Positions 33,398-45,152 of a stretch of 64,000 nt of DNA are shown here, piece by piece. This DNA is from Orobanche coerulescens (taxonomy: Eukaryota; Streptophyta; Magnoliopsida; Lamiales; Orobanchaceae). Both the position numbers and the translations under genes were made by a program. The notes below the pieces were generated by a model that saw nothing but the letters and a program-made list of their open reading frames with translations, searched no databases and was not told the DNA's origin. Numbering within the stretch: position 1 is the stretch's first letter; each line of letters starts with the position of its first letter. The DNA lies in NCBI GenBank assembly GCA_033398695.1, contig JAWKAU010000209.1:1-64000 (forward strand). The letters run 5' to 3'.

Positions 33398-34264
33398 TGC
33401 TGTAAAGTGGCATGCATTCCAAGCATCGACTAACACCTTGCGACTACGAATCCGAATGAAAAGGAAATCATACTCTAATATTAACAATAACTTTCCAGAT
33501 CCAAACTCATCATCATACTCGAAATCATATCCGTATTCTTATACGAATATTATATCAAAACACATAACTTGGCTGTAGATACGAATATCCCATATTCATA
33601 TCCAAAACACCAACAACTTCTATACATAATCATCATATCCTATAATTTCAGAGCTCTTCAAGAACATGAAATATCCGACATCACGTTCAAAACAACATAA
33701 TCCGAGGTATATATTATAATGTTTATCATTTTCTTCATCATGCAAATTACATAATCAAACCAACCCGATAACAAGGATCATCTCATACATAATCTGGAAT
33801 ACAACCTCATATCATGATTTAACTCATCTAAATCGACCACTGAAATTATCATGATTCAGAAATCCATGATTCAACCTCATCAAGTTAAACGAATCACCAT
33901 TAACATGAAGAATCGTAAATAACATCCGAAAACTCTTATCATAATCCCATAAAATCTCATATAATATCGTCACATGATTATCCAACATGTTCCTCACATG
34001 TAATCATCCTTAAAAACAAACAACTAACAAGGGATACGAATATTACCTGGATTAGATGAACCAAGAAGAAGAACACTTGAACTCCATTCCAAGAATCATG
34101 AGTAACTTGAAGAACAAGGCTTGAATCCATGCTCTCTATCTTAATCTTGTTAAAAATCACCACCTCACCATGTTTGGGAACCTCAAGATCCTGATCCCAA
34201 AACTCTCTCTATCGACTGAAGGAGAAAGAATGGACTAAATGCATCTCAAAACCCGTCTGTCCCC

Positions 34265-34274
34265 TTATATAATA
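34265..34274 (-). promoter_or_regulatory. TATA box, B LTR copy 1
   Basis: The minus strand reads ATTATATAAG followed by GGGACAG. The palindrome array begins about 10 bases upstream of it. Equivalent boxes lie at about 39083-39092, 43951-43960 and 48815-48824. Confidence 0.78.
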
Positions 34275-34283
34275 AACATTACT

Positions 34284-34775
34284 AGCGCGCGATACTCTCA
34301 TAAAATAGCGTGCGTTATTGCCCTAGTGTGCGCTAACTGACTTTGTTAGCGTGCGCTATCGCAGCCCAGAGGCCACTGTCTTGCCTCGTACATGAGCTTA
34401 CGTACGTAATGCCCATGCATTAGCGTACGTAACTTACACTGTTTAGCGTACGCAAGTCCTTGCATTTAGCGTGCGCTAATATCAGTTGACTTGCTACAGT
34501 CTACGTACCGCATGTGCCCCCATATGCCGATCTGACAAGAATCAGATTCCATTTGACCGATCTACAATTAGCGTGCGTTAAGCCTCATGCTTTAGCGTGC
34601 GCTAATACTTCAGGACAACAACCGTTGACTTATCAGAACGTGTGCCGAAAGCAGTCGGGTCCACACGCAGATTCCTTCCGATTTGACTGCATTTAGCGTG
34701 CGCTACATTCTGCCTCTAGCGTGCGCTAACCATGAACGATAGCGTGCGCTATACTTGAACATTAGCGCGCGCTAA
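34284..34775. repeat. Palindrome array upstream of TATA, B LTR copy 1
   Basis: About fourteen sites of the form TTAGCG-NN-CGCTAA or close variants, near 34284, 34305, 34324, 34346, 34394, 34419, 34443, 34466, 34568, 34592, 34693, 34716, 34740 and 34761. Neighbouring sites within a run are 19-25 bases apart. The centre is TG, TA or CG; some sites are perfect palindromes (TACGTACGTA). Confidence 0.92.
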
Positions 34776-35087
34776 TCAGGCTATACTTAGCCATTTTCCA
34801 ATTCTCCTCATCCGTCTCGACATATCAAAATACGAACATACTACATACTGAATACATGTACTGAATCCAATAACATCATCATACGATATATCTAATATCA
34901 AAAGTACGATAACCTGATACACGGTATCCTCAAAATAATTGTCGAACCACTACGACAGTTATACGAGTACAAATACAGTTGTCTCAGTTCTCAATTTATT
35001 TTATCCATACTGTATAGACACCAAGCCATCCAGTATATCTTAGATAAAATAACGCTAAAAATTCATACTGAAAATTCGGGTATTACA

Positions 35088-35475
35088 TACTACCCCCCTT
35101 AAAATAAGTTTTGTCCTCGAAACTTGCAACCTGCCACCAACAACAGATAAATCCAAAACTTTCCAACTCATCACAAAACAATCAAGTGTCGCCACAAGCA
35201 AATAACCAAACCAATATACTTACAGGTGCGTGAAGCCGATGATCTCCCGTGATACTAGCACACGACTCCCACACAAGTCTCAAAACAATATCAACACACG
35301 CCAATATCACACATAACAATTTGAAAAGATCTCAAAAATTTTGGAAACTCCAAAATCGGTTTGACTCAAAAGTCAAAAAAAAAATCATCTTCAAAAGCAC
35401 GCTACTACCGTCCCAGTAGAGCCACATAACACACACGCCCGGGTTTCACAAAACCCAAGCTCCGATACCATCTTC
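35088..35475 (-). mobile_element. Family B internal region 1 (388 bp)
   Basis: Non-coding. Minus strand: GAAGA spacer, primer site TGGTATCGGAGCTTGGG (35454-35470), about 330 bases without a significant ORF, the pol-tail remnant GTTTCGAGGACAAAACTT, then purine tract AAGGGGGGTAG next to the LTR. Confidence 0.92.
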
Positions 35476-38400
35476 TGTAACACCCCCCAAAACCATCCGG
35501 GATATTACAGCGCCGTGGGTCCTGTAGGAACCCACCAGGCTAAAAATCGTTTACAAAACCAATTCAAAAATGCCAAAAGGCTGATGACGGTAATATTTTA
35601 AATACTCAAATATTTTCAAAAGCATAGTTCTCAAATACCGTCATAAAATACCATTTGAAAATACAAGGCGAAGTGCCAATTCTCGACAGTTCAAAATGTA
35701 CCACTTAAACGTACCGATAAAATAATTTGGGAAAAAGAGTTTGACGAAAATAACCCAAGTTCGTAAAATGCCCAAAAGGCCATTTTGAAAATATACACAC
35801 GCAGCGGATAAAAACACAGTTCAAAATATACATTTGCAGCGGAAATGAATAACCAGAAAAGAAATACTCGATACTCCAAAACATGCCACCGCCAGTATCA
35901 CATCGGGAAGCTCATCCCTTCACGACCGCTACTAGCTCGATCTCTGAGTACCTAAAAATAAAGCCCACGACGGGGTCAGCCACAATACTCGATAATGATA
36001 ACGATCACATCATCATAAATAATTACATACCAATGTAATAATACTGTAAGAATACTACCAATGTAAACTTACCGTCATAACCTTACCAATCCATGGCAAT
36101 CCCTACCAAATCGATCCTTACCATAATTCACATTTCGCATTCTCAAATGACGAAAAAAACTCAACAACAATTATACTGTACTGTATTCAAACAATACCAA
36201 GTGTCCTCAAATCGTCCTCATAACTCATAAGTGCGGAAATCCAATCTGTACCAAATCCTGTCCGCCGGATTACACAATCAAATCTCAACCTAGATAAACC
36301 AATAATACACAACATATCTGTAGATCAACTACCACATGATAATGATAACAAATCCCGAACATCGACGTACAGTCCGAATGCTCATACAATCAACAACAAT
36401 GATCAACCAATACATCACTGAGAATATCATCGATATGATGAGTTCCAATATGACCAACCCAAGGTCAAAGTACAACCGAAATTATCATCAACATGATGAA
36501 TTCTAATACGATCGATAAGGATCAACAATAACCGAGAATACCCTCAACATGGTAAACTCCAAACACGATCAACAAAGATCAACAATAACCGAGAATTCCC
36601 TCAACGAGGTAAACTCCAAATGATCAACAAAGGACCAACAATAACCGAGGATACCCTCAACAAGGTAGACTCCAAATGATCAACAAGGACCAATAATAAC
36701 CGAGAATACCCTCAACAAGGCAAACTCTAAATCATCAACAATAATGGATCTCAAAGAAATAACTCTGACTGTCGAACATACCCCCCAGGCATATGAACAA
36801 CCAGTCGCAAACCGTCGAACATATCCAATCATACATGGAACTATGAACAACCAAACGGTATGGCTCAAAGATGGACATCACAGTACGCCCGATCCGGAAA
36901 TGTGTCCGTGCACAAGCCACCCCGGGTATCGATCAAATACACATGTGGTCTTGTACCTAATTAGCCTCACGAAACTACGTCTCGTGTGCACGGTTCAATG
37001 CGGAATAATATCAACGCATAACCATAGTGTGCCCAGCTAAAAATCCTACACAATAACCAATCGGAACGCAGATATGATTCCAGATATGTCATGATGCAAC
37101 ATGACAACGAAACTCAAAGAATCACATATCCAATAAGGATCAAAAGACTCACCGAAGTGAAACAACAGACTGACAGTGAAAAGTCGACACGACTAATCAA
37201 TATTCAAGACAATAATCCTGGGATCATCATCCCTCAGCGAAGTAATCAATACGAATCCCAGCATACGAAACATCAACGTACAACATATATACAATAATTC
37301 CTCAGAACAATTATCCTCATAACTAAATAATACTGGAATTACCTCAAAGCCGAAGACAATATTCTTTCCACGAGCAACATCCCTGAATGAATACACAGTT
37401 ATTCAAATAATCTCAAATAAGGTACCATCCATTCAATACCAATAAACCTTTATCCCGATACTTATGTCATCACGGTAACTATCCTCGATATCCGATATAC
37501 TATACCCTTGACCAAAGATAACTCACGTCTTCCTTGAACACAATTAAATCATATACCTTATGATTTAATACAAGCCAGAGCACGATATACAACTCGTTAA
37601 CCGACAACTTACCTTTCTAACAACATCGTTATATGAATTATAAATGAAATGAAAACGATACCATTCATCAAATATTATAAACTGAACAAGTATAAACTTG
37701 CCTCGATACCGATACCACGAAGATGTTACCAGAATCCATTGCCTTCGTCTCCGAGCTCCTCAGCCCTGACCAAAAGCAACCTACGAACTCTTCAACCTTG
37801 ACCGCAACACAACGGCCATCATCAACGCTCAATTAATGCGACCTAATGCAATAATCAAATGACAACACATCCGATAATAATCAATAACCGGTATAACCAA
37901 CCAAATCAAACTCAGCGGCTCAACAATACCTCGATCATTTACAAAACCGAACAATACAACTCAAACAATTACGAACTCCTATCAACAATACAAGCCGAAA
38001 TCCGATAAATCATAATTATCAATCAATAACCCAACAGTTCCACAATATCTCGATTAAACACAGTTTTAAACAATCCAGTTCAACCCATCACGAATTCATA
38101 ATCACAACACAAAAATACTACACTGTCTGCCTACTTAGCGCGCGTTAAACGCATAACGTAGCGTGCGCTAAGTTGTTCCCGTTAGCGTGCGCTAGCCAGT
38201 AATCTTAGCGTGCGCTAATGCTGTACAGTGGCATGCATTCCAAGCATCGACTAACACCTTGCGACTACGAATCCGAATGAAAAAGAAATCATACTCCAAT
38301 ATTAACAATAACTTTACAGATCCAAACTCATCATCATACTCGAAATCATATTTATATTCTTATACGAATATTATATCAAAACACATAACTTGGCTCTAGA

Positions 38401-39894
38401 TACGAATATCCCATATTCATATCCAAAACACCAACACCTTCTATACATAATCATCATATCCTATAATTTCAGAGCTCTTCAAGAACATGAAATATCCGAC
38501 ATCACGTTCAAAACAACATAATCCGAGGTATATATTATAATGTTTATCATTTTCTTCATCATGCAAATTACATAACCAAACCAACCCGATAACAAGGATC
38601 ATCTCATACATAATCTGGAATACAACCTTATATCATGATTTAACTCATCTAAATCGACCACTGAAATTATCGTGATTCAGAAATCCATGATTCAACCTCA
38701 TCAAGTTAAACGAATCACCATTAACATGAAGAATCTTAAATAACATCCGAAAACTCTTATCATAATCCCATAAAATCTCATATAATATCGTCACATGATT
38801 ATCCAACATGTTCCTCACATGTAATCATCCTTAAAAACGAACAACTAACAAGGGATACGAATATTACCTGGATTAGATGAACCAAGAAGAAGAACACTTG
38901 AACTCCATTCCAAGAATCATGAGTAACTTGAAGAACAAGGCTTGAATCCATGCTCTCTATCTTAATCTTGTTAAAAATCACCACCTCACCATGTTTGGGA
39001 ACCTCAAGATCCTCCCAAAACTCTCTCTATCAACTGAAGGAGAAAGAATGGACTAAATGCATCTCAAAACCCGTCTGTCCCCTTATATAATAAACATTAC
39101 TAGCGCGCGCTACTCTCATAAAATAGCGTGCGTTATTGCCCTAGTGTGCGCTAACTGACTTTGTTAGCGTGCGCTATCGCAGCCTAGAGGCCACTGTCTT
39201 GCCTCGTACATGAGCTTACGTACGTAATGCCCATGCATTAGCGTACGTAACTTACACTGTTTAGCGTACGCAAGTCCTTGCATTTAGCGTGCGCTAATAT
39301 CAGTTGACTTGCTACAGTCTACGTACCGCATGTGCCCCCACATGCCGATCTGACAAGAATCAGATTCCATTTGACCGATCTACAATTAGCATGCGTTAAG
39401 CCTCATGCTTTAGCGTGCGCTAATACTTCAGGACAACAACCGTTGACTTATCAGAACGTGCGCCGAAAGCATCCGGGTCCACACGCAGATTCCTTCCGAT
39501 TTGACTGCATTTAGCGTGCGCTACATTCTGCCTCTAGCGTGCGCTAACCATGAACGATAGCGTGCGCTATACTTGAACATTAGCGCGCTATACTTAGCCA
39601 TTTTCCAATTCTCCTCATCCGTCTCGACATATCAAAATACGAACATACTGCATACTGAATACATGTACTGAATCCAATAACATCATCATACGATATATCT
39701 AATATCAAAAGTACGATAACCTGATACACGGTATCCTCAAAATAATTGTCGAACCACTACGACAGTTATACGAGTACAAATACAGTTGTCTCAGTTCTCA
39801 ATTTATTTTATCCATACTGTATAGACACCAAGCCATCCAGTATATCTTAGATAAAATAACGCGAAAAATTCATACTGAAAATTCGGGTATTACA
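35476..39894 (-). mobile_element. Family B LTR, copy 2
   Basis: 4419 bases. It lacks one 57-base unit between direct repeats of CTGGGATCATCATCC (at 37217), and one palindrome is shortened near 39585 (TAGCGCGCTA). U3 array 39103-39600. Confidence 0.92.
39103..39600. repeat. Palindrome array, B LTR copy 2
   Basis: Same site order as copy 1; the site nearest the U3 start has lost four bases plus the following TCAGGC spacer. Confidence 0.9.
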
Positions 39895-40282
39895 TACTAC
39901 CCCCCTTAAAATAAGTTTTGTCCTCGAAACTTGCAACCTGCCACCAACAACAGATAAATCCAAAACTTTCCAACTCATCACAAAACAATCAAGTGTCGCC
40001 ACAAGCAAATAACCAAACCAATATACTTACAGGTGCGTGAAGCCGATGAGATCCCGTGATACTAGCACACGACTCCCACACGAAGTCTCAAAACAATATC
40101 AACACACACCAATATCACAAATAACAATTTGAAAAGATCTCAAAAATTTTGGAAACTCCAAAATCGGTTTGACTCAAAAGTCAGAAAAAAATCATCTTCA
40201 AAAGCACGCTACTACCGTCCCGGTAGAGCCACATAACACACACGCCCGGGTTTCACAAAACCCAAGCTCCGATACCATCTTC
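39895..40282 (-). mobile_element. Family B internal region 2 (388 bp)
   Basis: Same layout as internal region 1, primer site at 40261-40277, purine tract at 39895-39907. No coding sequence. Confidence 0.92.
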
Positions 40283-43200
40283 TGTAACACCCCCCAAAAC
40301 CATCCGGGATATTACAGCGCCGTGGGTCCCGCGCCGGAACCCACCAGGCTAAAAATCGTTTACAAAACCAATTCAAAAATGCCAAAAGGCTGATGACGGT
40401 AATATTTTAAATACTCAAATATTTTCAAAATCATAGTTCTCAAATACCGTCATAAAATACCATTTGAAAAGACAAGGCGAAGTGCCAATTCTCGACAGTT
40501 CAAAATGTACGTTAAGCTACCACTTAAACGTACCGATAAAATAATTTGGGAAAAAGAGTTTGACGAAAATAACCCAAGTTCGTAAAATGCCCAAAAGGCC
40601 ATTTTGAAAATATACACACGCAGCGGATAAAAACACAGTTCAAAATACACATTTGTAGCGGAAATGAATAACCAGAAAAGAAATACTCGATACTCCAAAA
40701 CATGCCACCGCCAGTATCACATCGGGAAGCTCATCCCTTCACGACCGCTACTAGCTCGATCTCCGAGTACCTAAAAATAAAGCCCACGACGGTCACCACA
40801 ATACTCGATAATGATAACGATCACATCATCATAAATAATTACATACCAATGTAATAATACTGTAAGAATACTATCAATGTAAACTTACCGTCATAACCTT
40901 ACCAATCCATGGCAATCCATACCAAATCGATCCTTACCATAATTCACATTTCGCATTCTCAAATGATGAAAAAAACTCAACAACAATTATACTGTACTGT
41001 ATTCAAACAATACCAAGTGTCCTCAAATCGTCCTCATAACTCATAAGTGCGGAAATAATCCAATCTGTGCCAAATCCTGTCCATCGGATTACACAATCAA
41101 ATCTCAACCTAGATAAACCAATAATACACAACATATCTGTAGATCAACTACCACATGATAATGATAACAAATCCCGAACATCGACGTACAGTCCGAATGC
41201 TCATACAATCAATAACAATGATCAACCAATACATCACTGAGAATATCATCGATATGATGAGTTCCAATATGACCAACCCAAGGTCAAAGTACAACCGAAA
41301 TTATCATCAACATGATGAATTCCAATACGATCGATAAGGATCAACAATAACCGAGAATACCCTCAACATGGTAAACTCCAAACACGATCAACAAAGATCA
41401 ACAATAACCGAGAATTCCCTCAACGAGGTAAATTCCAAATGATCAACAAAGGACCAACAATAACCGAGGATACCCGCAACAAGGTAGACTCCAAATGATC
41501 AACAAGGACCAATAATAACCGAGAATACCCTCAACAAGGCAAACTCCAAATGATCAACAATAATGGATCTCAAAGAAATAACTCTGACTGTCGAACATAC
41601 CCCTCAGGCGTATGAACAACCAGTCGAAAACCGTCGAACATATCCAATCATACATGGAACTATGAACGACCAAACGGTATGGCTCAAAGATGGACATCAC
41701 AGTACGCCCGATCCGGAAATGTGTCCGTGCACAAGCCACCCCGGGTATCGATCAAATACACGTGTGGTCTTGTACCTAATTAGCCTCACGAAACTACGTC
41801 TCGTGTGCACGGTTCAATGCGGAATAATATCAACGCATAACCATAGTGTGCCCAGCTAAAAATCCTACACAATAACCAATCGGAACGCAGATATGATTCC
41901 AGATATGTCATGATGCAACATGACAACGAAACTCAAAGAATCACATATCCAATAAGGATCAAAAGACTCACCGAAGTGAAACAACAGACTGACAGTGAAA
42001 AGTCGACACGACTAATCAATATTCAAGACAATAATCCTGGGATCATCATCCCCGACAAATGATCAACACGATCAATGATCTCAATACAATCATCCGTGGG
42101 ATCATCATCCCTCAGCGAAGTAATCAATACGAATCCCAGCATACGAAACATCAACGTACAACATATATACAATAATTCCTCAGAACAATTATCCTCATAA
42201 CTGAATAATACTGAAATTACCTCAAAGCCGAAGACAATATTCTTTCCACGAGCAACATCCCTGAATGAATACACAGTTATTCAAATAATCTCAAATAAGG
42301 TACCATCCATTCAATATCAATAAACCTTTATCCCGATACTTATGTCATCACGTTAACTATCCTCGATATCCGATATGCTATACCCTTGACCAAAGATAAC
42401 TCACGTCTTCCTTGAACACAATTAAATCATATACCTTATGATTTAATACAAGCCAGAGCACGATATACAACTCGTTAACCGACAACTTACCTTTCTAACA
42501 ACATCGCTATACGAATTATAAATGAAATGAAAACGATACCATTCATCAAATATTATAAACTGAACAAGTATAAACTTGCCTCGATACCGATACCACGAAG
42601 CTGTTACCAGAATCCATTGCCTTCGTCTCCGAGCTCCTCAACCCTGACCAAAAGCAACCTACGAACTCTTCAACCTTGACCGCAACACAACGGCCATAAT
42701 CAACGCTCAGTGCTGCGACCTAATGCAATAATCAAATGACAACACATCCGATAATAATCAATAACCGATATAACCAACCAAATCAAACTCGTGGCTCAAC
42801 AATACCTCGATCATTTACAAAACCGAACAATACAACTCAAACAATTACGAACTCCTATCAACAATACAAGCGAAATCCGATAAATCATAATTATCAATCA
42901 ATAACCCAGCAGTTCCACAATATCTCGATTAAACACGATTTTAAACAATCGATTCAACCCATCACGAATTCATAATCACAACACAAAAATACTACACCAT
43001 CGCCTACTTAGCGCGCGTTAACGCATAACGTAGCGTGCGCTAAGTTGTTCCGTTAGCGTCGCTAGCGGTAATCTTAGCGTGCGCTAATGCTGTACAGTGG
43101 CATGCATTCCAAGCATCGACTAACACCTTGCGACTACGAATCCGAATGAAAAAGAAATCATACTCCAATATTAACAATAACTTTACAGATCCAAACTCAT

Positions 43201-44773
43201 CATCATACTCGAAATCATATTTATATTCTTATACGAATATTATATCAAAACACATAACTTGGCTCTAGATACGAATATCCCATATTCATATCCAAAACAC
43301 CAACACCTTCTATACATAATCATCATATCCTATAATTTCAGAGCTCTTCAAGAACATGAAATATCCGACATCACGTTCAAAACAACATAATCCGAGGTAT
43401 ATATTATAATGTTTATCATTTTCTTCATCATGCAAATTACATAACCAAACCAACCCGATAACAAGGATCATCTCATACATAATCTGGAATACAACCTTAT
43501 ATCATGATTTAACTCATCTAAATCGACCACTGAAATTATCGTGATTCAGAAATCCATGATTCAACCTCATCAAGTTAAACGAATCACCATTAACATGAAG
43601 AATCTTAAATAACATCCGAAAACTCTTATCATAATCCCATAAAATCTCATATAATATCGTCACATGATTATCCAACATGTTCCTCACATGTAATCATCCT
43701 TAAAAACGAACAACTAACAAGGGATACGAATATTACCTGGATTAGATGAACCAAGAAGAAGAACACTTGAACTCCATTCCAAGAATCATGAGTAACTTGA
43801 AGAACAAGGCTTGAATCCATGCTCTCTATCTTAATCTTGTTAAAAATCACCACCTCACCATGTTTGGGAACCTCAAGATCCTCCCAAAACTCTCTCTATC
43901 AACTGAAGGAGAAAGAATGGACTAAATGCATCTCAAAACCCGTCTGTCCCCTTATATAATAAACATTACTAGCGCGCGCTACTCTCATAAAATAGCGTGC
44001 GTTATAGCCCTCGTGTGCGCTAACTGACTTTGTTAGCGTGCGCTATCGCGACTAGAGGCCACTGTCTTGCCTCGTACTTGAGCTTTCGTACGTTATGCCC
44101 ATGCATTAGCGTACGTAACTTACACTGTTTAGCGTACGCAAGTCCTTGCATTTAGCGTGCGCTAATATCAGTTGACTTGCTACAGTCTACGTACCGCATG
44201 TGCCCCCACATGCCGATCTGACAAGAATCAGATTCCATTTGACCGATCTACAATTAGCATGCGTTAAGCCTCATGCTTTAGCGTGCGCTAATACTTCAGG
44301 ACAACAACCGTTGACTTATCAGAACGTGCGCCGAAAGCATCCGGGTCCACACGCAGATTCCTTCCGATTTGACTGCATTTAGCGTGCGCTACATTCTGCC
44401 TCTAGCGTGCGCTAACCATGAACGATAGCGTGCGCTATACTTGAACATTAGCGCGCGCTAATCAGGCTATACTTAGCCATTTTCCAATTCTCCTCATCCG
44501 TCTCGACATATCAAAATACGAACATACTGCATACTGAATACATGTACTGAATCCAATAACATCATCATACGATATATCTAATATCAAAAGTACGATAACC
44601 TGATACACGGTATCCTCAAAATAATTGTCGAACCACTACGACAGTTATACGAGTACAAATACAGTTGTCTCAGTTCTCAATTTATTTTATCCATACTGTA
44701 TAGACACCAAGCCATCCAGTATATCTTAGATAAAATAACGCGAAAAATTCATACTGAAAATTCGGGTATTACA
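40283..44773 (-). mobile_element. Family B LTR, copy 3
   Basis: 4491 bases. Between about 42705 and 43080 it carries a burst of small differences (for example CAAGCGAAATC for CAAGCCGAAATC, and AACAATCGATTC for AACAATCCAGTTC) centred on CAG, CTG and CCG, probably miscalls. U3 array at 43971-44462. Confidence 0.92.
43971..44462. repeat. Palindrome array, B LTR copy 3
   Basis: Same order as copy 1, with a few changed bases near 44005 and 44090. Confidence 0.9.
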
Positions 44774-45152
44774 TACTACCCCCCTTAAAATAAGTTTTGT
44801 CCTCGAAACTTGCAACGCCACCAACAATGAGATAAATCCAAAACTTTCCAACTCATCACAAAACAATCAAGTGTCGCCACAAGCAAATAACCAAACCAAT
44901 ATACTTACGGTGCGTGAAGCCGATGAGATCCGTGATACTAGCACACGACTCCCACACGAAGTCTCAAAACAATATCAACACACACCAATATCACAAATAA
45001 CAATTTGAAAAGATCTCAAAAATTTTGGAAACTCCAAAATCGGTTTGACTCAAAAGTCGAAAAAATCATCTTCAAAAGCACGCTACTAGTCCGGTAGAGC
45101 CACATAACACACACGCCGGGTTTCACAAAACCCAAGCTCCGATACCATCTTA
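44774..45152 (-). mobile_element. Family B internal region 3 (379 bp)
   Basis: As regions 1 and 2 but shortened by small losses at CAG, CTG and CCG sites; primer site 45131-45147. The junction with the next LTR reads CGTAAC where TGTAAC is expected. Confidence 0.9.

Larger units (their letters stand above)
30581..35087 (-). mobile_element. Family B LTR, copy 1
   Basis: 4507 bases, minus-strand TGTAATACCC to GGGGTGTTACA. From its start (35087) downward it holds the palindrome array (34284-34775) and a TATA box (34265-34274). Then come a first exon-like segment ending at 34047, a second palindrome group (33315-33397), and islands 32881-32944 and 32522-32561 bounded by splice-like signals. A GATCAACAA/ACCGAGAATACCC minisatellite (31540-31870) and a last acceptor-like site before 31068 follow. 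Open frames, such as a 98-residue one at 31864, recur in all copies only because the copies are near-identical. Confidence 0.93.

Noticed and set aside
33978..34163. 61-residue minus-strand ORF just after the TATA box in all B LTRs
   Set aside because: It spans the proposed splice donor and has no recognisable domain. Repeat identity explains its recurrence.
34284..34775. Regularly spaced palindromic repeats resembling a CRISPR array
   Set aside because: The repeats are short and variable, the unit plus gap is only about 23 bp, the setting is a plant LTR promoter, and there are no cas genes.
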